Positions 17,142-25,710 of a DNA stretch of 64,000 nucleotides are shown piece by piece. The stretch comes from Sphingomonas aerolata (GTDB lineage Bacteria; Pseudomonadota; Alphaproteobacteria; Sphingomonadales; Sphingomonadaceae), in contig NZ_PZZN01000002.1 in assembly GCF_003046295.1 (NCBI RefSeq), positions 372,001 through 436,000 on the forward strand, read 5' to 3'. A program made the translations under genes and the position numbers. How positions within the stretch are numbered: the stretch's first letter is position 1; every line of letters begins with the position of its first letter. A model generated the notes under the pieces. It did no database searches. It had not been told where the DNA came from and saw only the letters and a list, made by a program, of their open reading frames with translations.

Positions 17142-17297
17142 GGCAGGCTTTCGAAGGCGGTGGCCAGGTGTGGCGCCGGGGTCGGGGGGATGCAAGGATA
17201 ACGCATGAGCGGGCGGTCGGGATGCGCGTGCGACCGCCGGTCTCGACTTCCGGCGGCGGGCGGGCGTAGGGTGGTGAAAACATTGAGAGGATCCGCA

Positions 17298-18314
17298 ATG
17301 AAACTGGCCAGCCTGAAGGACGCAGATCCAGCCCGGGGCCGTGACGGCCGGCTCGTCGTCGTGTCGAACGACCTCGCCTGGTATGCCGATGCGACGCATA
17401 TCGCGCCGACGCTGCAGGCCGCGCTCGACGACTGGGACCGGCTTGCGCCGATGCTCGAGAATCTGTCGACCGATCTCGAGCACGAGATGATCCCGATGCG
17501 GCGGTTCCACGAGCATGACGCGGCGTCGCCGTTGCCGCGCGCCTATCAGTGGGCGGATGGCTCGGCCTATGTGAACCATGTCGCGCTCGTCCGGCAGGCG
17601 CGCGCCGCCGAGATGCCCGACAGCTTCTGGCACGATCCGCTGATGTATCAGGGCGGGTCGGACGGGTTTCTCGGGCCGCGCGACCCGATCCCGCTTTCCG
17701 ACGAGAGCTGGGGCTGCGACATGGAGGGCGAGGTCGTCGTCGTCACCGGCGACGTGGCGATGGGCGCGAGCCGCGACGAGGCGCTGGCGGCGGTGCGGCT
17801 GGTCGGGCTGACCAACGACGTGTCGCTGCGCAACCTGATCCCGGCCGAGCTGGGCAAGGGATTCGGCTTCTTCCAATCCAAGCCCGCCAGTGCGTTTTCG
17901 CCGGTGTTCGTGACGCCCGAATCGCTCGGCGACTGGTGGCAGGACGGCAAGCTGCACCGCAAGCTGATGGTCGACCTGAACGGCCAGCCCTTTGGCCGCG
18001 CCGAGGCGGGCGAGGACATGACGTTCGATTTCGGCACGCTGATCGCGCATGCCGCCAAGACGCGCAAGCTGGGCGCGGGGACGATCGTCGGATCGGGCAC
18101 GGTGTCGAACCGCGGCGCGGATGGCGGACCGGGCAAGCCGATCGCAGAGGGCGGGGTCGGCTATTCCTGCCTCGCCGAAGTCCGCACGATCGAGACGATC
18201 GCGGGCGGCGCGGCGGTGACCCCGTTCCTGAAAAAGGGCGACACGGTGCGGATCTGGGCGGAGGACGACCGGCATCGCCCGATCTTCGGGGTGATCGAGC
18301 AGACGGTGGAGTAG
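17298..18314 (+). CDS. Fumarylacetoacetate hydrolase family enzyme
   Basis: 338 residues from ATG 17298, preceded by GAGAGG at good spacing. The start MKLASLKDADPARGRDGRLVVVS is typical of the bacterial FAH-family subgroup that carries an N-terminal lid. Metal-binding acidic residues are visible in DMEGEVVVVTGDV, and the substrate cap in GTIVGSGTVSNRG and GYSCLAEVRTIETI. Members cleave C-C bonds of acylpyruvates or related oxo acids. The substrate is not readable: fumarylacetoacetate, oxaloacetate and other 2,4-dioxo acids remain possible. The next gene is convergent. Confidence 0.85.
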   Translation: MKLASLKDADPARGRDGRLVVVSNDLAWYADATHIAPTLQAALDDWDRLAPMLENLSTDLEHEMIPMRRFHEHDAASPLPRAYQWADGSAYVNHVALVRQARAAEMPDSFWHDPLMYQGGSDGFLGPRDPIPLSDESWGCDMEGEVVVVTGDVAMGASRDEALAAVRLVGLTNDVSLRNLIPAELGKGFGFFQSKPASAFSPVFVTPESLGDWWQDGKLHRKLMVDLNGQPFGRAEAGEDMTFDFGTLIAHAAKTRKLGAGTIVGSGTVSNRGADGGPGKPIAEGGVGYSCLAEVRTIETIAGGAAVTPFLKKGDTVRIWAEDDRHRPIFGVIEQTVE

Positions 18315-18323
18315 CGGGTAGCC

Positions 18324-18671
18324 TTAGGGCCGCTCGCCATAGGCCTTGCGCTGCGCTGACGTGGCGCGGTCCCACCAGGCGCGGGCGAGCAGATGCGCGA
18401 TCCGCTCGCCCGCGCCGGTGCCGTAGCGGACCAGCACCGCCGGCCAGCCGTCATAATGATCGGTCTGCCAGAAGGTCGCGGGGTCGGTGTCGAGCAGGAT
18501 CTCCTTCTCGCCGAGGCCGATATGAAGCACGAAGCTGCCGGGATCGGGCGCGGTGGTCGAGGCGAGCGTCTTGCCGCGGAACCTGAGTGCGGGCCGGCCG
18601 TAGCTGGTGCCCGGCTCGACACCCGGCAGCGTGCATCCGATCGCGACGATGGCGTCCCAGTCCTGCAGCAT
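18324..18671 (-). CDS. MmcQ/YjbR family protein
   Basis: 115 residues: MLQDWDAIVAIGCTLPGVE, RPALRFRGKTLAST, FVLHIGLGEKEILL, TFWQTDHYDGWPAVLVRY and a final AWWDRATSAQRKA. These are the CyaY-like fold landmarks of MmcQ/YjbR proteins, described as DNA-binding but with little known function. The gene ends ten bases from the FAH-family stop, convergent with it, and runs divergently from the dehydrogenase operon. Confidence 0.85.
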   Translation of the reverse strand: MLQDWDAIVAIGCTLPGVEPGTSYGRPALRFRGKTLASTTAPDPGSFVLHIGLGEKEILLDTDPATFWQTDHYDGWPAVLVRYGTGAGERIAHLLARAWWDRATSAQRKAYGERP

Positions 18672-18866
18672 CTCGCCCTGTCTCCCCCGTGTCCGCCCGC
18701 GTCCGCAGGCTCATGCTATCGCATTGATCGCACGGCGTTGCACGCGGCCGGTGCGAATGCGGCAACCGGGCAAAACTCCCTCTCGCCAATGCCGTTGAAA
18801 TTTTATAACAAGGCCGCGAAGAGCGATCCGGCGCGTACGCCGCCGGGCGATGGAGATGGAGTGACG

Positions 18867-20174
18867 ATGGCCAGCGAGCACCCTCGCGCCGATTCGCAGC
18901 CGCTGCGCAATCTACCCGGATTGACGCTGCATGTGCCCGAACCGAAGTTTCGACCCGGCGATCCGGTCGATTTCGCCGAAGTCGACGTGCCGCCCGCGGG
19001 GCAGGCGCGGCGCCCCGATACCGCGGACAAGGCGAGCGATTTCACCGACCTGGCCTATACGCTGGTCCGCGTTCTCGACGACGAGGGCAACGCAGTCGGG
19101 CCATGGGATCCCAAGCTTTCGCCCGATATGCTGCGCCGTATGCTGCGCAGCATGGCGCTGCTCCGCGCGTTCGACGAGCGCATGTTCCGCGCACAGCGGC
19201 AGGGCAAGACGAGCTTCTACATGAAGGCGCTGGGCGAGGAGGCGGTCGCGGTCGCGGCGGCCTATGCGCTCGATTACGAGGACATGTGCTTCCCCTCCTA
19301 TCGCCAGCAGGGGCTGCTGATCGCGCGGGGCTGGAGCCTCGTCGACATGATGAACCAGATCTATTCGAACACCGCGGACAGGCTGGGCGGCAAGCAGCTG
19401 CCGATCATGTATTCGGTCAAGGAAGCCGGGTTCTTCTCGATCTCGGGCAACCTCACGACGCAATATCCGCAAGCCGTGGGCTGGGCGATGGCGTCGGCGG
19501 CCAAGGGCGACACGCGGATCGCGGCGACCTGGTGCGGCGAGGGATCGACCGCGGAGGGCGACTTCCATTCGGCGTGCACCTTTGCCGCGGTCTACCGCGC
19601 GCCGGTGATCTTCAACGTCGTCAACAACCAGTGGGCGATTTCGAGCTTCTCCGGGTTCGCGGGCGCGGAGGCGACGACCTTTGCGGCGCGGGCGGTCGGC
19701 TATGGCATTGCCGGGCTGCGCGTCGACGGCAATGACGCGCTGGCGGTCTATGCGGCGACGCAGTGGGCGGCCGAGCGTGCGCGGACCAACCAGGGGCCGA
19801 CGCTGATCGAGCATTTCACCTATCGCGCGGAAGGCCATTCGACCTCGGACGATCCCGGCCAGTATCGCAGCGAGGGCGAGCCCAATGCCTGGCCGCTCGG
19901 CGATCCGATCAAGCGCCTCAAGGACCATCTGATCGCGATCGGCGAATGGGACGATGAGCGCCACGCGGCGCAGGACAAGGAGCTCGCCGAGCAGGTGAAG
20001 GCCGCGCAGAAGGAGGCCGAGAAGAACGGCATCCTCGGCCACGGGCTTCACCAGCCGCTCGAATCGCTGTTCGACGGCGTGTTCGAGGAGCTGCCCTGGC
20101 ATCTGAAGGAGCAGCGTCAGCAGATGCTCGATGAGGAGACGGCGAGCGGCCGTCCATGGGATCGCAAGGCATGA
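18867..20174 (+). CDS. bkdA1: Branched-chain 2-oxo acid dehydrogenase E1 component, alpha subunit
   Basis: 435 residues from ATG 18867, which has GGAG five bases upstream. A second in-frame ATG at 18789 lacks a clear ribosome site. The N-terminus (NLPGLTLHVPEPKFRPGD) is the BCKDH-type extension rather than pyruvate dehydrogenase. The thiamine-diphosphate motif is GEGSTAEGD with the downstream NVVNNQWAISS. It decarboxylates the 2-oxo acids of valine, leucine and isoleucine and transfers the acyl group to E2 lipoyl groups. It overlaps the beta gene by ATGA in a three-gene operon. The C-terminal FEELPWHLKEQRQQML is usual for the family. Confidence 0.92.
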   Translation: MASEHPRADSQPLRNLPGLTLHVPEPKFRPGDPVDFAEVDVPPAGQARRPDTADKASDFTDLAYTLVRVLDDEGNAVGPWDPKLSPDMLRRMLRSMALLRAFDERMFRAQRQGKTSFYMKALGEEAVAVAAAYALDYEDMCFPSYRQQGLLIARGWSLVDMMNQIYSNTADRLGGKQLPIMYSVKEAGFFSISGNLTTQYPQAVGWAMASAAKGDTRIAATWCGEGSTAEGDFHSACTFAAVYRAPVIFNVVNNQWAISSFSGFAGAEATTFAARAVGYGIAGLRVDGNDALAVYAATQWAAERARTNQGPTLIEHFTYRAEGHSTSDDPGQYRSEGEPNAWPLGDPIKRLKDHLIAIGEWDDERHAAQDKELAEQVKAAQKEAEKNGILGHGLHQPLESLFDGVFEELPWHLKEQRQQMLDEETASGRPWDRKA

Positions 20175-21238
20175 GCGACATGATCGAGGCACCCGGGTCC
20201 GACGCAGCGGATGGCGGCGAGACCAGCCGGATGAACATGATCCAGGCGATCAACTCCGCGATGGACATCATGATGACGCGCGATCCCGACGTGATCGTGA
20301 TGGGCGAGGATGTCGGCTATTTCGGCGGCGTGTTCCGCGCGACTGCGGGGTTGCAGGCCAAGCACGGCAAGACGCGCGTGTTCGACACGCCGATCACCGA
20401 ATGCGGGATCATCGGCGTCGCGGTCGGCATGGGCGCGTATGGCCTGCGTCCCGTCCCCGAGATCCAGTTCGCGGATTACATCTATCCCGCGCTCGATCAG
20501 CTGGTGTCGGAAGCCGCGCGGCTGCGCTATCGCTCGGCGGGCGAGTTCACCTCGCCGATCACGGTGCGATCGCCGTTCGGCGGCGGCATCTTTGGCGGGC
20601 AGACGCACAGCCAGAGCCCCGAGGGGCTGTTCACGCACATGTCGGGGATCAAGACGGTGATCCCGTCGACGCCCTATGACGCGAAGGGCCTGCTGATCGC
20701 GGCGATCGAGGACAATGACCCGACGCTCTTCTTCGAGCCCAAGCGCATCTATAACGGTCCGTTCGACGGCTATTGGGACCGGCCGTCGCAGAACTGGTCG
20801 AAGCATCCGGCCGGCGAAGTGCCGACGGGCTATTACAAGATCGAGCTCGGCAAGGCGAAGATCGTCCGGGCGGGCGAGGCGCTGACCATCCTCGCCTACG
20901 GGACGATGGTGCATGTCTGCGCGGCGGTGATCGCCGAGACGGGGATCGACGCGGAGATCGTCGATCTGCGCACGCTCGTCCCGCTCGACATCGAGACGAT
21001 CGAGGCGTCGGTGAAGAAGACCGGGCGCTGCATGATCGTCCACGAGGCGACGCGGACCAGCGGGTTCGGCGCGGAGCTGTCGGCGCTGGTGCAGGAGCGG
21101 TGCTTCTACCATCTCGAGGCACCGATCGAGCGCGTGACCGGGTTCGACACGCCCTATCCGCACAGCCTGGAATGGGCCTATTTCCCGGGGCCGGTCCGTA
21201 TCACCGAGGCCCTCAAGAAGATCATGAAGGACGCATAA
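20171..21238 (+). CDS. bkdA2: Branched-chain 2-oxo acid dehydrogenase E1 component, beta subunit
   Basis: 355 residues from ATG 20171 (overlapping the alpha stop). Transketolase-like signatures are visible: MGEDVGYFGGVFRATAGL, FDTPITECGIIGVAVGMG, FADYIYPALDQLVSEAARLR and, near the end, DLRTLVPLDIETIEASV and GCMIVHEATRTSGFGAEL. The beta subunit completes the thiamine site at the alpha-beta interface. Its TAA stop shares one base with the E2 ATG. The trailing GPVRITEALKKIMKDA is family-typical. Confidence 0.93.
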   Translation: MSDMIEAPGSDAADGGETSRMNMIQAINSAMDIMMTRDPDVIVMGEDVGYFGGVFRATAGLQAKHGKTRVFDTPITECGIIGVAVGMGAYGLRPVPEIQFADYIYPALDQLVSEAARLRYRSAGEFTSPITVRSPFGGGIFGGQTHSQSPEGLFTHMSGIKTVIPSTPYDAKGLLIAAIEDNDPTLFFEPKRIYNGPFDGYWDRPSQNWSKHPAGEVPTGYYKIELGKAKIVRAGEALTILAYGTMVHVCAAVIAETGIDAEIVDLRTLVPLDIETIEASVKKTGRCMIVHEATRTSGFGAELSALVQERCFYHLEAPIERVTGFDTPYPHSLEWAYFPGPVRITEALKKIMKDA

Positions 21239-22590
21239 TGGCTCGCTTTACCTTCAAACTGCCGGATATCGGCGAAGGCATCTCGGAGGCCGAGATCGTC
21301 GCATGGCACGTCGCGATCGGCGACCGCGTCGAGGAGGATTCGCCGGTCGCGGACATGATGACCGACAAGGCGACGGTCGAGATGGAGTCGCCCGTATCGG
21401 GCGTCGTCGTCGAGCTGGCGGGCGAGGTCGGGGATCAGGTGTCGATCGGTGCCGCGCTGGTGGTGATCGAGACGGATGCGGTCGACGCCGGGGGCGAGGT
21501 CGTGGCGGCGCCGCTCACCTCTGCGCAGGCGGAGACGGCGGAGCAGTATGAGGCGGAGAATCCGGGGGTCGAGGAGGTGGTCGAAACGCCGACCGCTACC
21601 ACCCCGGCGGAGGCCGGGGCCCAAATGGGGGGCGCCGGTAACGACGCGCAGTCCGTTATTACGTCGACCTCTCCAACTGGACCCCGGCCTTCGCCGGGGG
21701 GGAGTGACGAGCAGGTTGCTGCTGCCAAGGCGCACTCGCTGGCATCGCCGGCGGTGCGGGCGCGGGCGCGGGATCTGGGGATTGATCTGGCGTCGGTGAA
21801 GACCGAGTCCGACCGGGTGCGTCATGCCGATCTCGACGCGTATCTGCGGTACGGCGCGGGGCAGGGCTATCAGGCGCCGGGGGCGAGCCGGGCACGCTCG
21901 GACCAGCCGATCAAGGTCATCGGCATGCGGCGCAAGATCGCCGAGAACATGGCCGCGTCGAAGCGCGCTATCCCGCATTTCACCTATGTCGACGAGATCG
22001 ACGTCACCGCGCTGGAGGCGATGCGTGCGGATCTGAACGCCAATCGCGGCGGGCGGCCCAAGCTGACGATGCTGCCGCTGATGATCGTCGCGATCTGTAA
22101 AGTGATTCCTGACTTCCCGATGCTCAACGCGCGCTATGACGACGAGGCGGGCGTGGTGACGCGGCACGGGGCGATCCATCTGGGCATGGCGGCGCAGACC
22201 GATGCGGGGCTGACCGTCCCCGTGATCCGCGACGCGCAGGACCGCAACGTCTGGCAGCTCGCGACCGAGATCACGCGGCTCGCCGAGGCGGCGCGCGCGG
22301 GCAAGCTTGCGCCGAACGAGATGGGTGGCGGGACGATTACCGTCACCTCGCTCGGGCCGCTCGGCGGGATCGCGACGACGCCGGTGATCAACCGGCCCGA
22401 GGTCGCGATCATCGGGCCGAACAAGATCGTCGAACGCCCCGTGTTTAAGGGCGACGAAGTGGTCCGCGCGAAGCTGATGAACCTGTCGATCAGCTGCGAC
22501 CACCGCGTCGTCGATGGCTGGGATGCGGCGAGCTTCGTCCAGGGGCTGAAAAAGTATCTCGAGACGCCGGTCCTGCTGTTCGCGGACTAA
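21238..22590 (+). CDS. bkdB: 2-oxo acid dehydrogenase E2 acyltransferase (branched-chain type), REPIN in linker
   Basis: 450 residues. A single lipoyl domain occupies about 1-78 (lipoyl Lys44 in DMMTDKATVEME), a peripheral-subunit-binding domain about 168-203 (LASPAVRARARDLGIDLASV), and the catalytic domain about 220-450 with the active-site HxxxDG in CDHRVVDGW (His422, Asp426). The core moves acyl groups to CoA. Residues about 121-156 are unlike a normal linker: they are encoded by a complete family A REPIN element, giving TTPAEAGAQ and TGPRPSPGG peptides. The frame is preserved and the domains on both sides look intact. No E3 gene follows. Confidence 0.92.
   Translation: MARFTFKLPDIGEGISEAEIVAWHVAIGDRVEEDSPVADMMTDKATVEMESPVSGVVVELAGEVGDQVSIGAALVVIETDAVDAGGEVVAAPLTSAQAETAEQYEAENPGVEEVVETPTATTPAEAGAQMGGAGNDAQSVITSTSPTGPRPSPGGSDEQVAAAKAHSLASPAVRARARDLGIDLASVKTESDRVRHADLDAYLRYGAGQGYQAPGASRARSDQPIKVIGMRRKIAENMAASKRAIPHFTYVDEIDVTALEAMRADLNANRGGRPKLTMLPLMIVAICKVIPDFPMLNARYDDEAGVVTRHGAIHLGMAAQTDAGLTVPVIRDAQDRNVWQLATEITRLAEAARAGKLAPNEMGGGTITVTSLGPLGGIATTPVINRPEVAIIGPNKIVERPVFKGDEVVRAKLMNLSISCDHRVVDGWDAASFVQGLKKYLETPVLLFAD
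21598..21704. repeat. REPIN-like element, family A copy 4, inside E2 gene
   Basis: ACCACCCCGGCGGAGGCCGG on the left and CCCCGGCCTTCGCCGGGG on the right, spaced as in the intergenic copies. The whole element is 107 bp and lies within the linker region of the E2 coding sequence. It is translated in frame without a stop. Details are under the E2 gene. Confidence 0.88.
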
Positions 22591-22594
22591 CGCG

Positions 22595-23266
22595 TCAGCG
22601 CGGCCGTGGCGGGGTGGGGCGGGTCTTCAACAGCCATGGTCGCGGGCCGCTGGTCGGGCGGGGCGTGCCGTCGAGCCGCTTGGCGCTGATCAGCGCGACG
22701 CGGTTGAGGATCATCTGGCCCTTGAACGCGTCGAGCCCGCCACCGGTCGGCTTGGCGAGGATGCGGCGGACGGTGTCCATGCCGCCGACGACATGGCCGA
22801 ACGCCGCATAGCCGAGATAGCCCGGGCGCGCGTCCATCGCGGGGGTCGGGCCCACGGTGATGAAGAAATTGCCGCCCGCCGAGCCGGGCTCGCTGCCGCG
22901 CGCCATCGAGATCGTCGCGTCGAGATGGCGGATGCCGGTCTGCGTCGTCGTCTCGAGCGGGAAGGCGGGCAGGATGCGCCGCGCATCGGTGCGGATGCCG
23001 CCCTGGATGAAGCCGAATTTGGGCGCCTTCTTGCCGCGCGCGGCACGGTAGAAATCGGTCCCGTCGAAGCGGCCGTCATCGACATAGGCGAGGAAGTTCG
23101 CGCTAGTCTTGGGGGCATGGCGCGTGTCGAGCGCGAGCGTGATCGGGCCTTCGGACGTGGTGAGGCGGACGCGGACGGTGCCGGGTTTCGCGGGGGTGGG
23201 TTTCTGGGGGGCGGCGGCGGCCGGGGCGGCCAGCAGCGCTAGCGCCGGGAGGAGGAGGAAACGCAT
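22595..23266 (-). CDS. Periplasmic cyclophilin-type peptidyl-prolyl isomerase
   Basis: 223 residues with signal peptide (MRFLLLPALALLAAPAAAA). The cyclophilin core shows LTTSEGPITLALDT, HAPKTSANFLAYVDDGRFDGT, FYRAARG, FGFIQGG and the NFFITVGP block, which carries the active-site aromatic. The usual catalytic Arg is likely the one in YRAARG. The C-terminus is Pro/Arg-rich (GPRPWLLKTRPTPPRPR). It assists folding in the periplasm. Its stop is only five bases from the E2 stop and convergent with it. Confidence 0.88.
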   Translation of the reverse strand: MRFLLLPALALLAAPAAAAPQKPTPAKPGTVRVRLTTSEGPITLALDTRHAPKTSANFLAYVDDGRFDGTDFYRAARGKKAPKFGFIQGGIRTDARRILPAFPLETTTQTGIRHLDATISMARGSEPGSAGGNFFITVGPTPAMDARPGYLGYAAFGHVVGGMDTVRRILAKPTGGGLDAFKGQMILNRVALISAKRLDGTPRPTSGPRPWLLKTRPTPPRPR

Positions 23267-23317
23267 AGGCGGGGCACGACCTTGTCATTTTGAACTGGGG
23301 TCGCCGTGTATACCCGC

Positions 23318-23400
23318 CGTCATCCTGACGAAAGTCAGGACCCAGAGCCACATGCGCCGCACCCCGTTACCCTGGGTCCTGACTTTCGTCAGGATGACGG
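23318..23400. repeat. Inverted repeat, family C copy 1
   Basis: GTCATCCTGACGAAAGTCAG on the left pairs with CTGACTTTCGTCAGGATGAC on the right, with an inner CCCAGAG/CCTGGGT. It lies in the 198-bp gap between the cyclophilin start and the thiolase stop. Shorter relatives are at 34971 and 63319. Confidence 0.85.
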
Positions 23401-23464
23401 GAGGGGGCAGGGTGGATGGTGCGGAGCGACGGGAGGGTGCGTCATCCCTCCCGCCCCCGTCGCG

Positions 23465-24661
23465 TCAGACGATCTCGAACAGGCCGGCGGCGCCCATGCC
23501 GCCGGCGGTGCACATCGAAACCACGACATAGCGGACGCCGCGCTTGCGCCCCTCGATCAGTGCGTGGCCGACGAGGCGCGAGCCGGTCATGCCGAAGGGG
23601 TGGCCGACCGCGATCGCGCCGCCATTGACGTTGTACTTTTCGGGATCGATGCCGAGATGGTCGCGGCAATAGAGGCATTGCGACGCGAACGCCTCGTTCA
23701 GCTCCCACAGGCCGATGTCCGCGACCGTCAGCCCGGCGCGGTCGAGCAGCTTGGGGATCGCGAAGACCGGACCGATGCCCATTTCGGCGGGATCGCAGCC
23801 GGCCGACTGGAAGCCGCGATAGATACCGAGGATCTCCTTGCCCTCGGCCTCCGCGGTCCGCCGGTCCATGAGCAGCTGCGCGGACGCGCCGTCGGAGAGC
23901 TGGCTGGCATTGCCCGCGGTGACGCTGGTCCCCGGGCTGGAGAAATCGCCGCCTGGCCAGACCGTCTTCAGCCCGGCGAGCGCCTCGGCGGTGGTGCCCG
24001 CGCGGATCCCCTCGTCCTGGGTCAGCGTGACGTTCTCGCTGCCGGTGCGCGCGCCCTGCTTGTCGAACAGTGCCTTCTTGACGGTGATCGGCACGATCTC
24101 CTCGGCGAACGCGCCGCTGGCGAGGCCGGCGGCGGCGCGCTGCTGGCTCATCGCGGCATAGGCGTCCTGCGCCTGGCGACTGATGCCGTATTTGCGCGCG
24201 ACGATCTCGGCGGTCTCGATCATCGGGATATAGGCGGCGGGCTCGCGCGCGGTGACGCTCTGGTTGACGTAGCGCGGCGCGTCCTTCGTCACGGTGTAGC
24301 TGATCGATTCCATCCCGCCCGCCAGCGCGACATCGGCCTCGTCACAGATGATCGTGCGGGCAGCGAGCGCGACCGCGGTCAGCCCCGAGCCGCATTTGCG
24401 GTCGAGCGTGACCGCGGGGACCGATTCGGGCAGGCCGCCGGCGAAGAGCGCCATGCGTCCGGCGTTGCCGCCCTGCGTCCCCCATTGGTTGCCGACGCCC
24501 CAGAACACCTCGTCGATACGTGCGGGGTCGATCCCGGCGCGCTCGACCACCGCTTTCATGACGTGCCCACCAAGCACCGGTGCCTCGGTCGCATTGAACG
24601 CGCCGCGATAGGCTTTGCCGATGGCGGTACGGGCAGTCGAGACGATGGCGGCTTCACGCAT
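23465..24661 (-). CDS. Acetyl-CoA acyltransferase (thiolase)
   Basis: 398 residues. The nucleophilic Cys is in [15 protein letters not shown], the catalytic His in [17 protein letters not shown] and the second Cys in [15 protein letters not shown]. The length and [20 protein letters not shown] start are typical of degradative thiolases, which release acetyl-CoA in fatty-acid or branched-chain catabolism. The neighbouring branched-chain dehydrogenase operon is compatible with that. The gene is transcribed on the minus strand, with the DUF4345 gene starting 450 bases upstream of its start on the same strand. Confidence 0.92.
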   Translation of the reverse strand: MREAAIVSTARTAIGKAYRGAFNATEAPVLGGHVMKAVVERAGIDPARIDEVFWGVGNQWGTQGGNAGRMALFAGGLPESVPAVTLDRKCGSGLTAVALAARTIICDEADVALAGGMESISYTVTKDAPRYVNQSVTAREPAAYIPMIETAEIVARKYGISRQAQDAYAAMSQQRAAAGLASGAFAEEIVPITVKKALFDKQGARTGSENVTLTQDEGIRAGTTAEALAGLKTVWPGGDFSSPGTSVTAGNASQLSDGASAQLLMDRRTAEAEGKEILGIYRGFQSAGCDPAEMGIGPVFAIPKLLDRAGLTVADIGLWELNEAFASQCLYCRDHLGIDPEKYNVNGGAIAVGHPFGMTGSRLVGHALIEGRKRGVRYVVVSMCTAGGMGAAGLFEIV

Positions 24662-24700
24662 GCTTAGACCTTTCGAGGACCGGGTATGGTCAAGCGTCGT

Positions 24701-25114
24701 CTAGGGATTCGGTCCGGCGTTGGAAAGGGCCCGGCGGGCGAGGCGCGCCTGCCAGAGCATCAGCAGCGGCACGACGAGGATTTCCATGCCGAGCCCGAGC
24801 ACATGGCCGCGCGACGGCATGCCGACATCGATCAGCGAGACGAGCCGCGCGAAGCCGCCGACCACGATCAGCCCGCCGAGCAGGCGGAAGCGCGGGCCCT
24901 TGGTCTCGATGTGCGGAATGCAGCTGAGGAAGCCGAGCCCGGTCGCGAAAAAGATGCCCGAGATATAGCGGAAATGGCTGTCGAGATCGCGCGGCACGTC
25001 GGCGAGGTGGCCGAACGGGGCTGGGCCGTGGACGATCCCCTGACCGCCGACGAGCAGCGGCAGGAGGCAGGCGATCGCGACGACGCCCTGCAGCAGGCGG
25101 TGTTCGAGCATCAT
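24701..25114 (-). CDS. DUF4345-like small membrane protein
   Basis: 137 residues with about four hydrophobic stretches: LLQGVVAIACLLPLLVGGQG, YISGIFFATGLGFLSCI, FRLLGGLIVVGGFARLVS and EILVVPLLMLWQ. The DSHFRYISGI segment fits DUF4345 proteins, whose function is not known. The gene overlaps the DUF2721 gene by ATGA, so they are coexpressed. It begins at ATG 25114. Confidence 0.75.
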   Translation of the reverse strand: MMLEHRLLQGVVAIACLLPLLVGGQGIVHGPAPFGHLADVPRDLDSHFRYISGIFFATGLGFLSCIPHIETKGPRFRLLGGLIVVGGFARLVSLIDVGMPSRGHVLGLGMEILVVPLLMLWQARLARRALSNAGPNP

Positions 25115-25599
25115 GTCAGCTTGTCGAGCAGTTCGGGGTTGTCGAGCAGTTCGGGGCGGATGCGGAAGGCGACCAACGAGATCCGCACTTCGATCATGAA
25201 GCTGGCAAAGGCGGCGATCAGCAGGATCATCGCGAGGATGAACGAGACCGCGACATAGGTCCCGAAGTGCAGCTTCGCGAGTTCGGCGATGAACAGCAGC
25301 GCGATGACGATACAGGTCATGATCGCGCTCGACACCGCGAGGAAGAGCGAGGCGTTGATGATCGTCATCCGCCGGTCGAGCAGCCGCAACTCCCAGATAT
25401 GGCGGATGCGTTCGGGCCCCGCGCTGCTGGGATGGAGCTTTTCGAGCTGGCGGGCGCGGTCGATCACGCGCGAGAGGCGACCGGCGAGCACGTTGAGCAG
25501 CTGGCCGATGCCCGCGAGCATGAAGACGGGCGCAAGCGACAGCTGGATCGTCTGCGCGATCGTCGAAACGGCGGGAAGGGGTATCATCCTGATCATCAT
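25111..25599 (-). CDS. DUF2721 family membrane protein
   Basis: 162 residues from ATG 25599; ATG 25587 is an alternative. The N-terminal membrane segment contains TIQLSLAPVFMLAGIGQLLNVLAGRLSRVIDRAR, quoted here only as the region 25500-25580, with the conserved Arg-rich cytoplasmic turn. HIWELRLLDRRMTIIN follows, then two further membrane segments. Function is unknown in this family. Its stop overlaps the DUF4345 start (ATGA). Confidence 0.78.
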   Translation of the reverse strand: MMIRMIPLPAVSTIAQTIQLSLAPVFMLAGIGQLLNVLAGRLSRVIDRARQLEKLHPSSAGPERIRHIWELRLLDRRMTIINASLFLAVSSAIMTCIVIALLFIAELAKLHFGTYVAVSFILAMILLIAAFASFMIEVRISLVAFRIRPELLDNPELLDKLT

Positions 25600-25710
25600 G
25601 CGGAATAACCGCGCCGGAGGGAAGCCAATCCCGCCCCCCGCCCTGAAGCCCCGCGGCGCCGCGCGCGATCCTGCACTACCTGGTAAGGGATTGCTGCTAG
25701 GGGGCGTGCG

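Noticed and set aside
16413..18275. A 620-residue frame covering glyoxalase II plus a long N-terminal extension
   Set aside because: The extension is antisense to the FAH-family gene and has shadow composition; the conserved start is at 17141.
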